DNA of 21,291 nucleotides, taken from IMG/VR virus record IMGVR_UViG_3300046753_000142, positions 1-21,291 of that record. The stretch is one strand, 5' to 3'. Both the position numbers and the translations under genes were made by a program. Source of the stretch: a virus. Under the pieces are notes generated by a model, which searched no databases, was not told the DNA's origin, and worked only from the letters and a program-made list of their open reading frames with translations. Below are positions 1 to 7,160 of this stretch, piece by piece (position 1 is the stretch's first letter; each line of letters starts with the position of its first letter).

Positions 1-389
1 CTATTGCAAGGACAGTTGACCGTGATTCTGGTACCTTTGGTGTGCAAACTTATGACTACGGTGAAGTAGAAATTGCTTCAGAAGTAGGCTGGATTAATTA
101 CAAACGTGTAGCGGATGGCATCATGCGTCTCTACCAAACCAGTGGTTTGCTGCACGGCTACTCATTCAACTGGTGGTCAGACTTGGCAGTTATGGATGAG
201 GACTTCATCGAAGACTGGCTGAAGTCACCACAGACAAGCTTGTACTACAGCCTTCAAGTCATGGGGGATGTGCAAGATAAGACTAATGCTTATGCCGCGA
301 TTTCAGAAGATGAAGTTGATGACTACCTAACAGAACTATTTATGGAATCAGTAAATAAAAATGAACCTGCCTGCGACTGCGCGGAGTAG
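1..389 (+). CDS. nrdA: Ribonucleotide reductase class I large subunit, C-terminal part (5' end outside window)
   Basis: The frame is open from base 3 to the stop at 387-389 and gives the last 128 residues; the GTG at 42 is an internal Val, not a start. The enzyme reduces ribonucleotides to deoxyribonucleotides for phage DNA synthesis. The fragment ends in a Cys-x-Cys pair three to five residues from the C-terminus (NEPACDCAE), the usual place of the mobile cysteine pair that re-reduces the active site in RNR large subunits. The stronger argument is context: a diiron/dimanganese-type small subunit lies 334 bases downstream. I recall that cyanopodovirus RNRs were once labelled class II and later reassigned to class I because of this neighbour. 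The catalytic core is outside the window, so class rests on the neighbour. The last 29 bases overlap the next gene. Confidence 0.8.
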   Translation, partial: IARTVDRDSGTFGVQTYDYGEVEIASEVGWINYKRVADGIMRLYQTSGLLHGYSFNWWSDLAVMDEDFIEDWLKSPQTSLYYSLQVMGDVQDKTNAYAAISEDEVDDYLTELFMESVNKNEPACDCAE

Positions 390-726
390 GGTTTGTAATA
401 AATGTAAGGAAGAGAAAACCGCTGAACATTTTCATAGTGATCGTACAGTTAAGTCTGGACTTCATTCATATTGCAAATCCTGTCGCTCTGAAAACGACAA
501 ATACAATAAAATAAAAAGACTCTACGGCTTATCAAAAGATGAGTACGAGTCAATGAATACAACCCATTGTCCGATCTGCGGTAGCGAAGAACCTCTCGTT
601 GTAGACCACGATCACAGCACCTCCAAAGTGCGTGGACTTATTTGTAACCATTGCAACCTTGTCTTAGGTCATGCAAAGGACAACATCGAAACTCTAAAAA
701 ATGCTATCAAGTATCTCGAACAATGA
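361..726 (+). CDS. HNH endonuclease, phage endonuclease VII-like, with N-terminal zinc ribbon
   Basis: This 121-residue protein has two Cys pairs at the N-terminus (C12-x2-C15 and C38-x2-C41), a likely zinc ribbon. The C-terminal half has the endonuclease VII/HNH pattern CPICG, then VVDHDHSTSKVRGLICNHCN, then LGHAKDN. The DHDH histidines are the predicted catalytic/metal site and the two CxxC pairs hold zinc. Family members cut DNA as junction resolvases or free-standing homing nucleases. It overlaps nrdA by 29 bases and nrdB by 4 (ATGA), so it is wedged inside an RNR pair. T4-type phages also carry homing nucleases in or beside nrd genes, which makes a selfish nuclease the likelier role here. 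No clear Shine-Dalgarno sequence precedes ATG 361; the start was chosen because it keeps the whole zinc ribbon. Confidence 0.85.
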   Translation: MNLPATARSRVCNKCKEEKTAEHFHSDRTVKSGLHSYCKSCRSENDKYNKIKRLYGLSKDEYESMNTTHCPICGSEEPLVVDHDHSTSKVRGLICNHCNLVLGHAKDNIETLKNAIKYLEQ

Positions 727-1439
727 ACCCATACGAAAAACTACTACAAAGGAAAAGGAAATGGACACCTGTTCAGACAACTGCAGGTACATGTACTCCA
801 GGAACAGAGGAAACAATCCGCCGTGCTCTTGCATTGCGACATATGGAACTACCTGTGGGAGATTTTATAACTGATGGATTGGCCGGTGAAGTTCCAGACG
901 TGGCACGGGAGCTACTCCTATCCAACGTCAAAGACGAAGAAAACCACGACGTGGCTCTTGGCTACATCGCCGATGCTTACGGGACTGACCCGAAAGCTGA
1001 AGCGGAAGCGCTACGGCTACGAGATGCTTGGGTCTCGCATCCTGATCACACGATCACGAAAGCGATGGTTGCCGAGCGTGCGATCTTCTTCGTTCTTTTA
1101 CCATTCTTTCGCGCTCATGGTGACAGTGGAATGCGAACCGTAAGTGCTGACATTTCTAGAGATGAACAAATTCATGTCGCTACCAATTCTATTGTCTGCC
1201 GCGAGTTGGGCCTTAGTGCCTCTCCTTCTCTTGATAAATTGAGGAAGGCAACAATCAATTGGGTTATGCAACCCCTAGGTATTAATACTACCCTTAAAAA
1301 TTTGGATAAAAAATTCTGGCTGAGTTCTAGTGACAACCTAATGTATCAGGGTAAGGCACCTGAACTTTCCTTCACTAAATCAGCAAGGATGCCTGCCTTC
1401 TTCGAACATTCTAATGTCAACCTCCCTCAGTACTCTTGA
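723..1439 (+). CDS. nrdB: Ribonucleotide reductase class I small subunit, ferritin-like, lacking the radical tyrosine
   Basis: This 238-residue protein starts at the ATG that overlaps the previous stop (ATGA); an upstream in-frame ATG at 651 lies inside the HNH gene and is rejected. The six metal ligands of a ferritin-like RNR small subunit can be picked out: E42, E72-x-x-H75, E118 and E148-x-x-H151. Spacings (30, 46 and 30 residues) are close to those of E. coli R2. The residue four after the first ligand His, where E. coli R2 has radical Tyr122, is Leu79. The protein would therefore use a metal-based or otherwise Tyr-independent oxidant. It is short against about 320-375 residues for bacterial R2. 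It partners the upstream large subunit in the cytoplasm to make dNTPs. An alternative is another ferritin-like oxidase, but adjacency to the RNR large subunit argues against that. Confidence 0.82.
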   Translation: MNPYEKLLQRKRKWTPVQTTAGTCTPGTEETIRRALALRHMELPVGDFITDGLAGEVPDVARELLLSNVKDEENHDVALGYIADAYGTDPKAEAEALRLRDAWVSHPDHTITKAMVAERAIFFVLLPFFRAHGDSGMRTVSADISRDEQIHVATNSIVCRELGLSASPSLDKLRKATINWVMQPLGINTTLKNLDKKFWLSSSDNLMYQGKAPELSFTKSARMPAFFEHSNVNLPQYS

Positions 1440-1599
1440 AGCTATGGGTATGCAACATCATGCCCTAGTTAATGAGTTGAATGAAAACTTTCCACCTGTT
1501 ACACCATCACCAGACGACACAATTGAAAAGATTATGTACCGCTCAGGTCAACGTTCAGTTGTGGAGTGGTTGTTAACTCGCTTAGAAAACAATGCCTAA
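1414..1599 (+). CDS. Small hypothetical protein, 61 residues
   Basis: I do not recognise a family. The protein starts inside the last 26 bases of nrdB; in-frame ATGs at 1444 and 1450, just after the nrdB stop, are possible alternatives. It is mildly acidic and probably helical, with a central segment (DDTIEKIMYRSGQRSVVEWL) and an NNA end. It overlaps the next gene by 8 bases, so it is part of a translationally coupled run from nrdB to the portal. Its place between RNR and portal suggests nothing specific about its function. Confidence 0.65.
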   Translation: MSTSLSTLEAMGMQHHALVNELNENFPPVTPSPDDTIEKIMYRSGQRSVVEWLLTRLENNA

Positions 1600-2101
1600 A
1601 AAGATTAAACTATCAAAAGGAAAAGAAGCTCAGAAGTTCGTCAATGATATGACGATGAATCCTGAAAAGAAGAATACATATAAAGGTGGTAACTATAAGA
1701 AGGCTATTGATAATGTAGAAGAAGCAGCCAAGCAATCAGCTAAAGATCAGTTCAAAGAATACAAGCCTGAAAAAATAAAGACTAAATCATCTGATAAAAA
1801 GATGGCAAAGTTTAATAGGGCTCTGAAGATTCGTGGTGCTAGGGAAGAAGGTGACCAAGTTAAAAAGTATAAGGATAATAGAGGTAAGTTGCAAAGGAGT
1901 AAGAGCTTTGACATGCCGACGTTTAAACGTACCAAGAATGAAACAAAGTTACTGAGTAAAGACAATCGAAAGCGTAAACGTACAGCTACTATTCCACATC
2001 TAAGTTCTTTTATGAAGACTAATGTTAGTCCAGCAGCAAGTGTAAAGAACCAAGCTGCAGCTCAACAAAAAGGTGCAGCTCTACTAAAAGGTAAGTACTG
2101 A
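1592..2101 (+). CDS. Basic, lysine-rich hypothetical protein before the portal
   Basis: This 169-residue protein is very rich in Lys and Arg throughout (it opens MPKKIKLSKGKEAQKF) with few hydrophobic stretches, so it is probably soluble, extended and able to bind nucleic acid. I do not recognise a domain. It overlaps the previous gene by 8 bases, and its stop shares one base with the portal start (TGATG), indicating coupled translation with the portal. The position suggests a small virion or packaging-associated protein, but that is inference only. Confidence 0.75.
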   Translation: MPKKIKLSKGKEAQKFVNDMTMNPEKKNTYKGGNYKKAIDNVEEAAKQSAKDQFKEYKPEKIKTKSSDKKMAKFNRALKIRGAREEGDQVKKYKDNRGKLQRSKSFDMPTFKRTKNETKLLSKDNRKRKRTATIPHLSSFMKTNVSPAASVKNQAAAQQKGAALLKGKY

Positions 2102-3687
2102 TGACAGCTAAAGCACGGTACGATTATCTCAGATCCACAAGGGATAACTTTTTAGATGATGCTATCGCTGCTTCACGGTTAACACTACCTTATCTCGTCA
2201 AACAAGATGATGATAATAGTAGCCATAAAAACTTTACTACTCCATGGCAAGCTGTAGGTGCTAAAGGTGTTGTTGCCTTAGCATCTAAATTGATGCTTGC
2301 ACTTGTACCTGTACAGTCTACGTTCTTCAAACTACAAATGGATGAACGAGAAATAACAGAAGGTAAGATGGATCCAGCAGTTAAGTCTGAAATGGATTTA
2401 GCTTTTGCTAAGATGGAACGTACAATCATGGATAGCATTGCTGCTAGTGATGATCGAGTTGCTATTCATCAGGCGATGAAGCACTTAGTTATCAGTGGTA
2501 ATGCTTTAATCTTTATGGGTAAGGAACGTCTAAAGATGTTCCCACTAAGTAGGTATGTTTTAGATCGTGATGGCATGGGTAATGTCAGTGAGATCATAGC
2601 TAAAGAACGTATAGCTAAGGCTATCGTTATGGAAGGATTGACTGATGCACAACGTCAGCAATTGGCACCTAATGAACCAGCTAACGTAGATGGTAATGAT
2701 CAGATCAAGAATGAATGTGATGTTTACACCCACGTAAAACGTGAAGGTAATAAATATACCTGGCATCAAGAGGTGTATGGAAAAATCCTACCTAAGTCAA
2801 GGAGTATGGCTCCTCTTGAAACTACACCTTGGCTACCACTTAGGTTTAATGTTGTTGATAATGAAGCCTATGGTAGAGGCAGAGTAGAAGAATTTATGGG
2901 TGATCTTAAGTCACTTGAAGCTCTCTCTCAAGCACTAGTAGAAGGTTCGGCGGCAGCGGCTAAGGTTGTATTCACCGTAAGTCCTAGCTCTACTACTAAG
3001 CCTGCCACGCTGGCTTCAGCAGGCAATGGAGCAATCATCCAGGGTAGACCTGATGACATTGGTGTTGTTCAGGTAGGTAAGACTGCTGACTTCAGCACTG
3101 CCTATCAAATGGCACAAACATTAGAGAAGAGATTATCTGAAGCATTCCTTATTCTACAAGTACGAGATTCAGAACGTACTACTGCAGAAGAAGTAAGGAT
3201 GACACAGATGGAACTTGAACAACAGCTTGGAGGTTTATTCTCTATGCTGACTGTTGAATTCCTAGTACCATATCTCAATAGGAAACTAAGTATTGCCCAG
3301 AAGACTGGAGAGATACCTAAGTTACCTAAAGGTATGGTTAAACCAACCATTGTTGCTGGTGTTAATGCACTTGGTCGTGGTCAAGATAGGCAGAGCCTGA
3401 TTGAATTCATGACAACAATTGCACAGACATTAGGACCAGAAGCAATGATGCAATTCATCAATACAGATGAAGTAATTAAGCGTCTTGCTGCTTCACAAGG
3501 TATCGATGTACTGAACCTTGTTAAGTCACAAGATGAACTACAAGCTGAAGCACAACAACAGCAGCAAGCTGAAGCACAACAATCACTTGTTGGACAAGCT
3601 GCACAACTACAACGTAATGAAATGGAGATGATGAATGACGGAGCAGACACCCAAGCCCAAACGCCGCAAGGCCAAGGCGGTCTCTGA
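2101..3687 (+). CDS. Head-tail connector (portal) protein, T7 gp8-like
   Basis: The 528-residue length is close to T7 gp8 (about 536). It forms the dodecameric ring at one capsid vertex through which DNA is packaged and ejected. Recognisable T7-portal features are the N-terminal R-YDYLRSTRDNFLDDAIAAS region, the TPWQAVGAKGVVALASKLM segment near residues 48-66, the YGRGRVEEFMGDLKSLEALS segment near the middle, and RTTAEEVRMTQMELEQQLGG about two thirds along. The C-terminal about 60 residues are Gln-rich (QAEAQQQQQAEAQQ). The gene is followed in T7 order by a scaffold gene. Its last 53 bases overlap the next small gene in another frame. Confidence 0.95.
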   Translation: MTAKARYDYLRSTRDNFLDDAIAASRLTLPYLVKQDDDNSSHKNFTTPWQAVGAKGVVALASKLMLALVPVQSTFFKLQMDEREITEGKMDPAVKSEMDLAFAKMERTIMDSIAASDDRVAIHQAMKHLVISGNALIFMGKERLKMFPLSRYVLDRDGMGNVSEIIAKERIAKAIVMEGLTDAQRQQLAPNEPANVDGNDQIKNECDVYTHVKREGNKYTWHQEVYGKILPKSRSMAPLETTPWLPLRFNVVDNEAYGRGRVEEFMGDLKSLEALSQALVEGSAAAAKVVFTVSPSSTTKPATLASAGNGAIIQGRPDDIGVVQVGKTADFSTAYQMAQTLEKRLSEAFLILQVRDSERTTAEEVRMTQMELEQQLGGLFSMLTVEFLVPYLNRKLSIAQKTGEIPKLPKGMVKPTIVAGVNALGRGQDRQSLIEFMTTIAQTLGPEAMMQFINTDEVIKRLAASQGIDVLNLVKSQDELQAEAQQQQQAEAQQSLVGQAAQLQRNEMEMMNDGADTQAQTPQGQGGL

Positions 3688-3934
3688 AGATATCAGTACT
3701 GAGAATGTAGGTGAATCTACAGCAGCAGAAACATATCGAGCGACTGAACCTAAGAAGTATCGACCACCTGAAAATATGGTTGCATTGAATGATGAACGCT
3801 ATATGGATAAGCCAAAGATTGGCAAAGTAAAAGCAGTACGTGGACCAGGACAACAAGTAGTTAAGCCTGGTCTTAATGGACTGAAAGTAACCCACCAAAA
3901 CCCTATCAATTATTATGGCAACATTGACGTATGA
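3635..3934 (+). CDS. Small hypothetical protein between portal and scaffold
   Basis: This 99-residue protein opens with a basic run (KPKRRKAKA) followed by a Ser/Thr/Glu-rich stretch and a Pro/Lys-rich half (KKYRPPENM, GPGQQVVKPGL). No domain is recognised and it looks largely unstructured. It overlaps the portal end by 53 bases and the scaffold start by 20. The overlaps at both ends and the uninterrupted frame support a real gene. It may act in head assembly with its neighbours, by position only. Confidence 0.7.
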   Translation: MTEQTPKPKRRKAKAVSEDISTENVGESTAAETYRATEPKKYRPPENMVALNDERYMDKPKIGKVKAVRGPGQQVVKPGLNGLKVTHQNPINYYGNIDV

Positions 3935-4559
3935 TCCAACACCAGCGGATCAGCCTGAATTCACTCCCGAAGAACAAGATTCAATTGCTGTTGGTGAACA
4001 ACTAGAACAGCAACAAGAACAACTCTTGGCAGGTAAATATTCAAATGCCCAAGAACTAGAGAAAGCTTATGTCGAACTGCAACGTAAACTTGGGGGAGAG
4101 TCTGAAGATGAAGAGTCAGACGTATCTGAAGAAACCGAGCAAGAAGAAACGGAAGAAGAAACAGAAGTAGAAGAAGAAGAAACAGAAACTACTTCTATCT
4201 CTGAAGAAGATATTGAAGCACTTAAAGGTATTGCTGGTGGTGAAGAAGGATATAGTGAGATGATGGCATGGGCTGCTGATAATGTCAGTGATGATGAACA
4301 GCAGATCTATGATTATGTCATGGAATTGAATGATCCATGGGCAGCATTCTTTGCCGTTAAAGCACTACATAATAAGTACGAATCTGAAGTTGGTTATGAA
4401 GGTGATGTGTTGACAGGTCGCGCTGCTCAGAATGCAGTTGATACCTTCCGTAGTCAAGCTGAAGTCGTACAAGCAATGAGTGATCCTAGATATGATAGTG
4501 ATCCAGCATATCGTAATGATGTATTTGCAAAACTAGACCGATCTAACATTGATTTCTAA
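3915..4559 (+). CDS. Capsid assembly scaffolding protein, T7 gp9-like
   Basis: This 214-residue protein is strongly acidic, with a central block of Glu/Thr (EETEQEETEEETEVEEEE) flanked by helical segments. This is typical of T7-like scaffolds, which guide procapsid assembly inside the shell and then leave. It begins after ATTATG at 3915 and ends DRSNIDF. T7 gp9 is about 307 residues, so this copy is short, but cyanopodovirus scaffolds vary. Unusually, the major capsid gene does not follow at once: about 4.4 kb of accessory genes including psbA intervenes. Confidence 0.82.
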   Translation: MATLTYDPTPADQPEFTPEEQDSIAVGEQLEQQQEQLLAGKYSNAQELEKAYVELQRKLGGESEDEESDVSEETEQEETEEETEVEEEETETTSISEEDIEALKGIAGGEEGYSEMMAWAADNVSDDEQQIYDYVMELNDPWAAFFAVKALHNKYESEVGYEGDVLTGRAAQNAVDTFRSQAEVVQAMSDPRYDSDPAYRNDVFAKLDRSNIDF

Positions 4560-4690
4560 TGAAACAACGTCTTGATAGTAGCTGTTGGAAAGGCTACAAG
4601 AAACAAGGTACAAAAGTATCTTCAGGTAGCGGGACTAAAACCCGTGTCAATAACTGTGTAAAAAAATCTACAGCTAAGAAAAAAAAATGA
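4559..4690 (+). CDS. Tiny basic protein with CWKGYKKQGTK...NNCVKK motif
   Basis: This 43-residue gene starts at an ATG overlapping the scaffold stop (TAATG) and ends in a TGA overlapping the next ATG (ATGA). The protein reads MKQRLDSSCWKGY, then KKQGTK, then VNNCVKKS and a lysine tail. Two Cys residues (C9 and C33) flank a Lys/Gly-rich core. From memory, short marine phage proteins often carry a C-W-K-G-Y...C-V-K pattern, so this looks like a member of a conserved but uncharacterised group. Exact fit of start and stop to both neighbours supports it as real. Confidence 0.75.
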   Translation: MKQRLDSSCWKGYKKQGTKVSSGSGTKTRVNNCVKKSTAKKKK

Positions 4691-4983
4691 ACGAACGAAA
4701 GATACTCCGCAAAAAAATGCGGAAAGCTGCTGCTTCGGGGAATAACAACAGAGTTTCACGTCTATCAAAAAAGTTTGATAATGCAGGTGGTAACTCTATT
4801 GCTGCTAACAAACGAATAACTGCAGGTCTTCAAGCTAAGGATGCCCGTGGTCAGCTACGTTCAGCTATCAATACTGGTGATACACAAGCTGTAAGGGGTG
4901 CTACTAGGGCTGTAAGGGCTACAAGTACAAATGCTAATCATAGAGGTTCTGCTTTGCGTATTAAAACCCAAATGGGTTACTAA
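4687..4983 (+). CDS. Basic hypothetical protein, 98 residues
   Basis: The protein is rich in Arg, Lys, Ala and Asn (MNERKILRKKMRKAAASGNN), likely helical at the N-terminus and nucleic-acid binding in character. The C-terminal half is Ala/Arg-rich with an imperfect echo (TQAVRGATRAVRATST). No family is recognised. It starts in an ATGA overlap with the 43-residue gene and is the last gene before the gap ahead of psbA, so it ends the scaffold transcription group. Confidence 0.65.
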   Translation: MNERKILRKKMRKAAASGNNNRVSRLSKKFDNAGGNSIAANKRITAGLQAKDARGQLRSAINTGDTQAVRGATRAVRATSTNANHRGSALRIKTQMGY

Positions 4984-5000
4984 TTAAATAGATAGGAGAC
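4981..5000 (+). promoter_or_regulatory. Candidate phage promoter, copy A (shared 20-base word)
   Basis: The word TAATTAAATAGATAGGAGAC lies about 90 bases before psbA. It matches 16 of 20 positions of 8877-8896, about 56 bases before the capsid gene. These are the two longest gene-free gaps in the window. A shared promoter, perhaps for a T7-like phage RNA polymerase, would explain this. The core is AT-rich, so chance cannot be excluded. Confidence 0.4.
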
Positions 5001-5023
5001 ACCTCAGAGTCGGACCTCCTATC
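4991..5023 (+). promoter_or_regulatory. 8-bp stem-loop in the psbA leader
   Basis: GATAGGAG (4991-4998) pairs perfectly with CTCCTATC (5016-5023) around a 17-base loop. No run of T follows, so it is not a standard terminator. It lies 67 bases before the psbA ATG. It could protect the 5' end of the psbA message, be a processing site, or belong to a cyanophage psbA leader RNA class such as PhotoRC. I could not match a consensus by eye. Confidence 0.55.
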
Positions 5024-5090
5024 ACTTAGACAGCCAAGTCTTTAAAATGGTCTTACTTAATTGCTTTAAAAAACATGCACTATTATTTAA

Positions 5091-6167
5091 ATGACCGCTA
5101 CTTTATCCAGACCACAACAACAGAATACTTGGGAAGCCTTTTGCAAATGGGTTACCTCAACAGACAATAGGCTTTATGTAGGTTGGTTTGGGATCCTTAT
5201 GATTCCAACACTATTAGCCGCAACCATCAGCTTCATCATTGCATTTGTTGGAGCACCACCCGTTGACATCGACGGTATCCGTGAACCAGTCGCAGGCTCT
5301 CTACTCTATGGAAACAACATCATCAGTGGGGCCGTCGTCCCCTCTTCCAACGCAATCGGATTACATTTCTACCCAATTTGGGAAGCTGCTTCGCTTGACG
5401 AATGGCTCTACAACGGTGGCCCGTTCCAACTGGTCATCTTCCACTTCCTCATTGGCATCTATGCTTACATGGGACGAGAGTGGGAACTTAGTTATCGATT
5501 AGGAATGAGGCCCTGGATTTGTGTTGCATACTCAGCGCCCGTGGCTGCAGCGTCAGCAGTCTTTCTTGTCTATCCATTTGGACAAGGTTCTTTTTCAGAT
5601 GCAATGCCTCTCGGGATTTCCGGCACGTTTAATTACATGCTCGTCTTCCAAGCTGAGCATAATATTCTTATGCATCCATTTCATATGCTTGGTGTTGCCG
5701 GCGTATTTGGTGGGTCTTTGTTTTCTGCTATGCACGGTAGCCTTGTCACGTCTTCTCTCGTTCGTGAAACTACTGAACAGGAAAGCCAGAACAAGGGTTA
5801 CAAGTTTGGTCAAGAGGAAGAAACCTATAACATCGTAGCTGCTCATGGATACTTTGGTCGTCTTATTTTTCAGTACGCTTCTTTTAACAACAGCCGTAGT
5901 CTCCACTTCTTTCTGGCAGCTTGGCCTGTTGTTGGTATCTGGTTTACTGCTCTTGGTGTGTCTACCATGGCTTTCAACCTAAACGGATTTAACTTTAATC
6001 AATCGATTGTCCATGGCGGACATGTCATTAATACATGGGCTGACATCCTGAACCGTGGTGGTTTGGGTATGGAGGTCATGCATGAGCGTAATGCTCATAA
6101 CTTCCCCCTTGATCTTGCAGCAGCTTCTACTACTGAAGTAGCACTGTCTGCACCTACTATTGGATAA
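5091..6167 (+). CDS. psbA: Photosystem II reaction centre protein D1 (phage-borne)
   Basis: This 358-residue D1 is intact, with five membrane segments, and binds the P680 chlorophylls, the Mn cluster and QB. Key residues are present: E130 (the Glu form), Tyr161, D170, H190, H198, H215 and H272. The C-terminal Mn ligands follow as H331, E332, H336, D341 and A343, each one position below standard numbering. The lumenal segment before INTWAD reads QSIVHGGHV, one residue shorter than the usual host form with D-S-Q-G-R. The 15 residues after A343 are the extension normally removed by host CtpA. The product would replace damaged host D1 and keep photosynthetic energy flowing during infection. No intron interrupts it. 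No Shine-Dalgarno sequence precedes the ATG; the leader is AT-rich with a stem-loop at 4991-5023. Confidence 0.98.
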   Translation: MTATLSRPQQQNTWEAFCKWVTSTDNRLYVGWFGILMIPTLLAATISFIIAFVGAPPVDIDGIREPVAGSLLYGNNIISGAVVPSSNAIGLHFYPIWEAASLDEWLYNGGPFQLVIFHFLIGIYAYMGREWELSYRLGMRPWICVAYSAPVAAASAVFLVYPFGQGSFSDAMPLGISGTFNYMLVFQAEHNILMHPFHMLGVAGVFGGSLFSAMHGSLVTSSLVRETTEQESQNKGYKFGQEEETYNIVAAHGYFGRLIFQYASFNNSRSLHFFLAAWPVVGIWFTALGVSTMAFNLNGFNFNQSIVHGGHVINTWADILNRGGLGMEVMHERNAHNFPLDLAAASTTEVALSAPTIG

Positions 6168-6170
6168 ACA

Positions 6171-6908
6171 ATGAGTGCCTACCTTAAACGATTAGACATA
6201 GCCGAGGTTGATGAATCATCAGCACAACTCGGTGCATATATTAAACGTGTCCATATCGTTGAGGTAGTGGACTCTGATGGAAATCCTTGGGAACCAGTAC
6301 CACCTGTTGACCCAATAGAGCTAGCTGAGGGTCAAGGTGCTAACTGGGTAGGAACAAACGTCTATGAAATTGGACAGACTGTTGAAGCCCGTACTGCTGC
6401 TTTCACAGGTGGTTTAGAGCCAGTTACCTATCGCTATAGATTCCAAACCAAAGCTGTTGGTTCTGACTCTTGGGTTAGTGAATCTTGGACTACTACAACT
6501 AACGCTAAGAACCCAGTCTTCTTTAACATCACTGCTCCAGGTCAGGTTAAATTCCAGTCCCAAGCCCGTGATGCTTCTGATCCTGTATTGTTCTTGAACA
6601 GTAATACTGGTATTAAAACTGTTGCTCAGACAACCATTGGCACTGTAACTATTAACCCAGATACGACTGCTGTATCCACAATGGGTAGTGCAACGTTCTC
6701 GGTGGTAGTTACTGGTGGTGATGCAGAAGATCTTACATACAAATGGAGTGTCAGGAGTGGTGCTGCTCAATTAGATTCTTCTGATACTGAAGCATCCGTC
6801 ACTTATACATTTATCGGGGGAGAATCTGCTCAGATTCAATGCACTGTTAGTAGTGCTAATGCCAGCAATTCACCACAGACTAATCTCTCATTTGTCCTTA
6901 TTTCTTAA
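6171..6908 (+). CDS. Virion-associated protein with Ig-like domain and N-terminal tandem motif
   Basis: This 245-residue protein starts 3 bases after the psbA stop. The first 35 residues hold two copies of an A-Y-[LI]-K-R-x-x-I-x-E-V motif 19 residues apart. The body is beta-rich. The last about 90 residues have the look of a bacterial Ig-like/PKD-type domain (VTINPDTTAVSTMGSATFSV, then LTYKWSV, then IQCTVSSANAS). Such domains decorate phage capsids and fibres and bind carbohydrate or cell surfaces weakly. With the following fibre-like genes it suggests a surface-exposed virion protein. No exact homologue is recognised, and a decoration role is inference. Confidence 0.7.
   Translation: MSAYLKRLDIAEVDESSAQLGAYIKRVHIVEVVDSDGNPWEPVPPVDPIELAEGQGANWVGTNVYEIGQTVEARTAAFTGGLEPVTYRYRFQTKAVGSDSWVSESWTTTTNAKNPVFFNITAPGQVKFQSQARDASDPVLFLNSNTGIKTVAQTTIGTVTINPDTTAVSTMGSATFSVVVTGGDAEDLTYKWSVRSGAAQLDSSDTEASVTYTFIGGESAQIQCTVSSANASNSPQTNLSFVLIS
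6177..6272 (+). repeat. Tandem coding repeat, two units 57 bases apart
   Basis: Residues 3-14 (AYLKRLDIAEVD) and 22-34 (AYIKRVHIVEVVD) of the Ig-like protein are clearly related in both protein and DNA, with a 19-residue period. This suggests a local duplication, perhaps of a virion-attachment or strand-forming motif. Confidence 0.7.
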
Positions 6909-6916
6909 AATTAATT

Positions 6917-7147
6917 ATGTCTGCTTACGGAACTAAAGTCGTAGCTGTACTGGATACCCAGTCAGCATTTGGAGCTAGCATTAAAACTATGCGAGATCAG
7001 ATCAACACCTTCAGTGCTGGTCAGGTTGCAGCATTAGTTGTACAACCACAGAATCCTATTGAAGGACAACTATGGTTTGATAAATCATGTTTGAAAATGA
7101 AAATCTATATCAATGATGGTAACTCCAGTCAGTGGTTAGAAATTTAG
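6917..7147 (+). CDS. Small fibre- or decoration-type protein with GQLWFD motif
   Basis: This 76-residue protein opens MSAYGTKVVAVLDTQSAFGA, sharing the MSAY start with the previous gene, and ends PIEGQLWFDKSCLKMKIY...QWLEI. The pattern P-x-E-G-x-L-W-F-D followed by a Lys/Ile strand and a terminal W-[LV]-E-[IL] is recurrent in tail-fibre and structural proteins of marine phages. It probably adds a small beta module to the virion surface. The start follows an AT-rich leader (ATTAATTATG) with no Shine-Dalgarno sequence. Confidence 0.65.
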   Translation: MSAYGTKVVAVLDTQSAFGASIKTMRDQINTFSAGQVAALVVQPQNPIEGQLWFDKSCLKMKIYINDGNSSQWLEI

Positions 7148-7160
7148 TAAAGGATCCACC

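Noticed and set aside
42-389. Complete small gene starting at GTG 42
   Set aside because: The same frame is open back to base 3 with protein-like sequence, so it is the tail of a longer RNR gene cut by the window edge.
651-722. Upstream start for nrdB at ATG 651
   Set aside because: It lies inside the HNH gene and adds residues unlike an R2 N-terminus; ATG 723 forms a tight ATGA overlap.
874-1143. 89-residue ORF inside nrdB in another frame
   Set aside because: Shadow frame of a well supported gene with no recognisable features.
3521-3898. 125-residue minus-strand ORF
   Set aside because: Antisense to the portal end and the following small gene; Cys/Val/Gln-rich low-complexity translation of polyQ codons.
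5061-5086. TTGCTT...TATTAT as a sigma-70 promoter for psbA
   Set aside because: The spacer is only 14 bases and the -10 box touches the start codon.
5239-5906. Several ORFs in other frames inside psbA on both strands
   Set aside because: psbA is conserved across this whole stretch; the others are by-products of its codon pattern.
6414-6770. 118-residue minus-strand ORF
   Set aside because: Antisense shadow of the Ig-like gene; all credible genes here are on the + strand.
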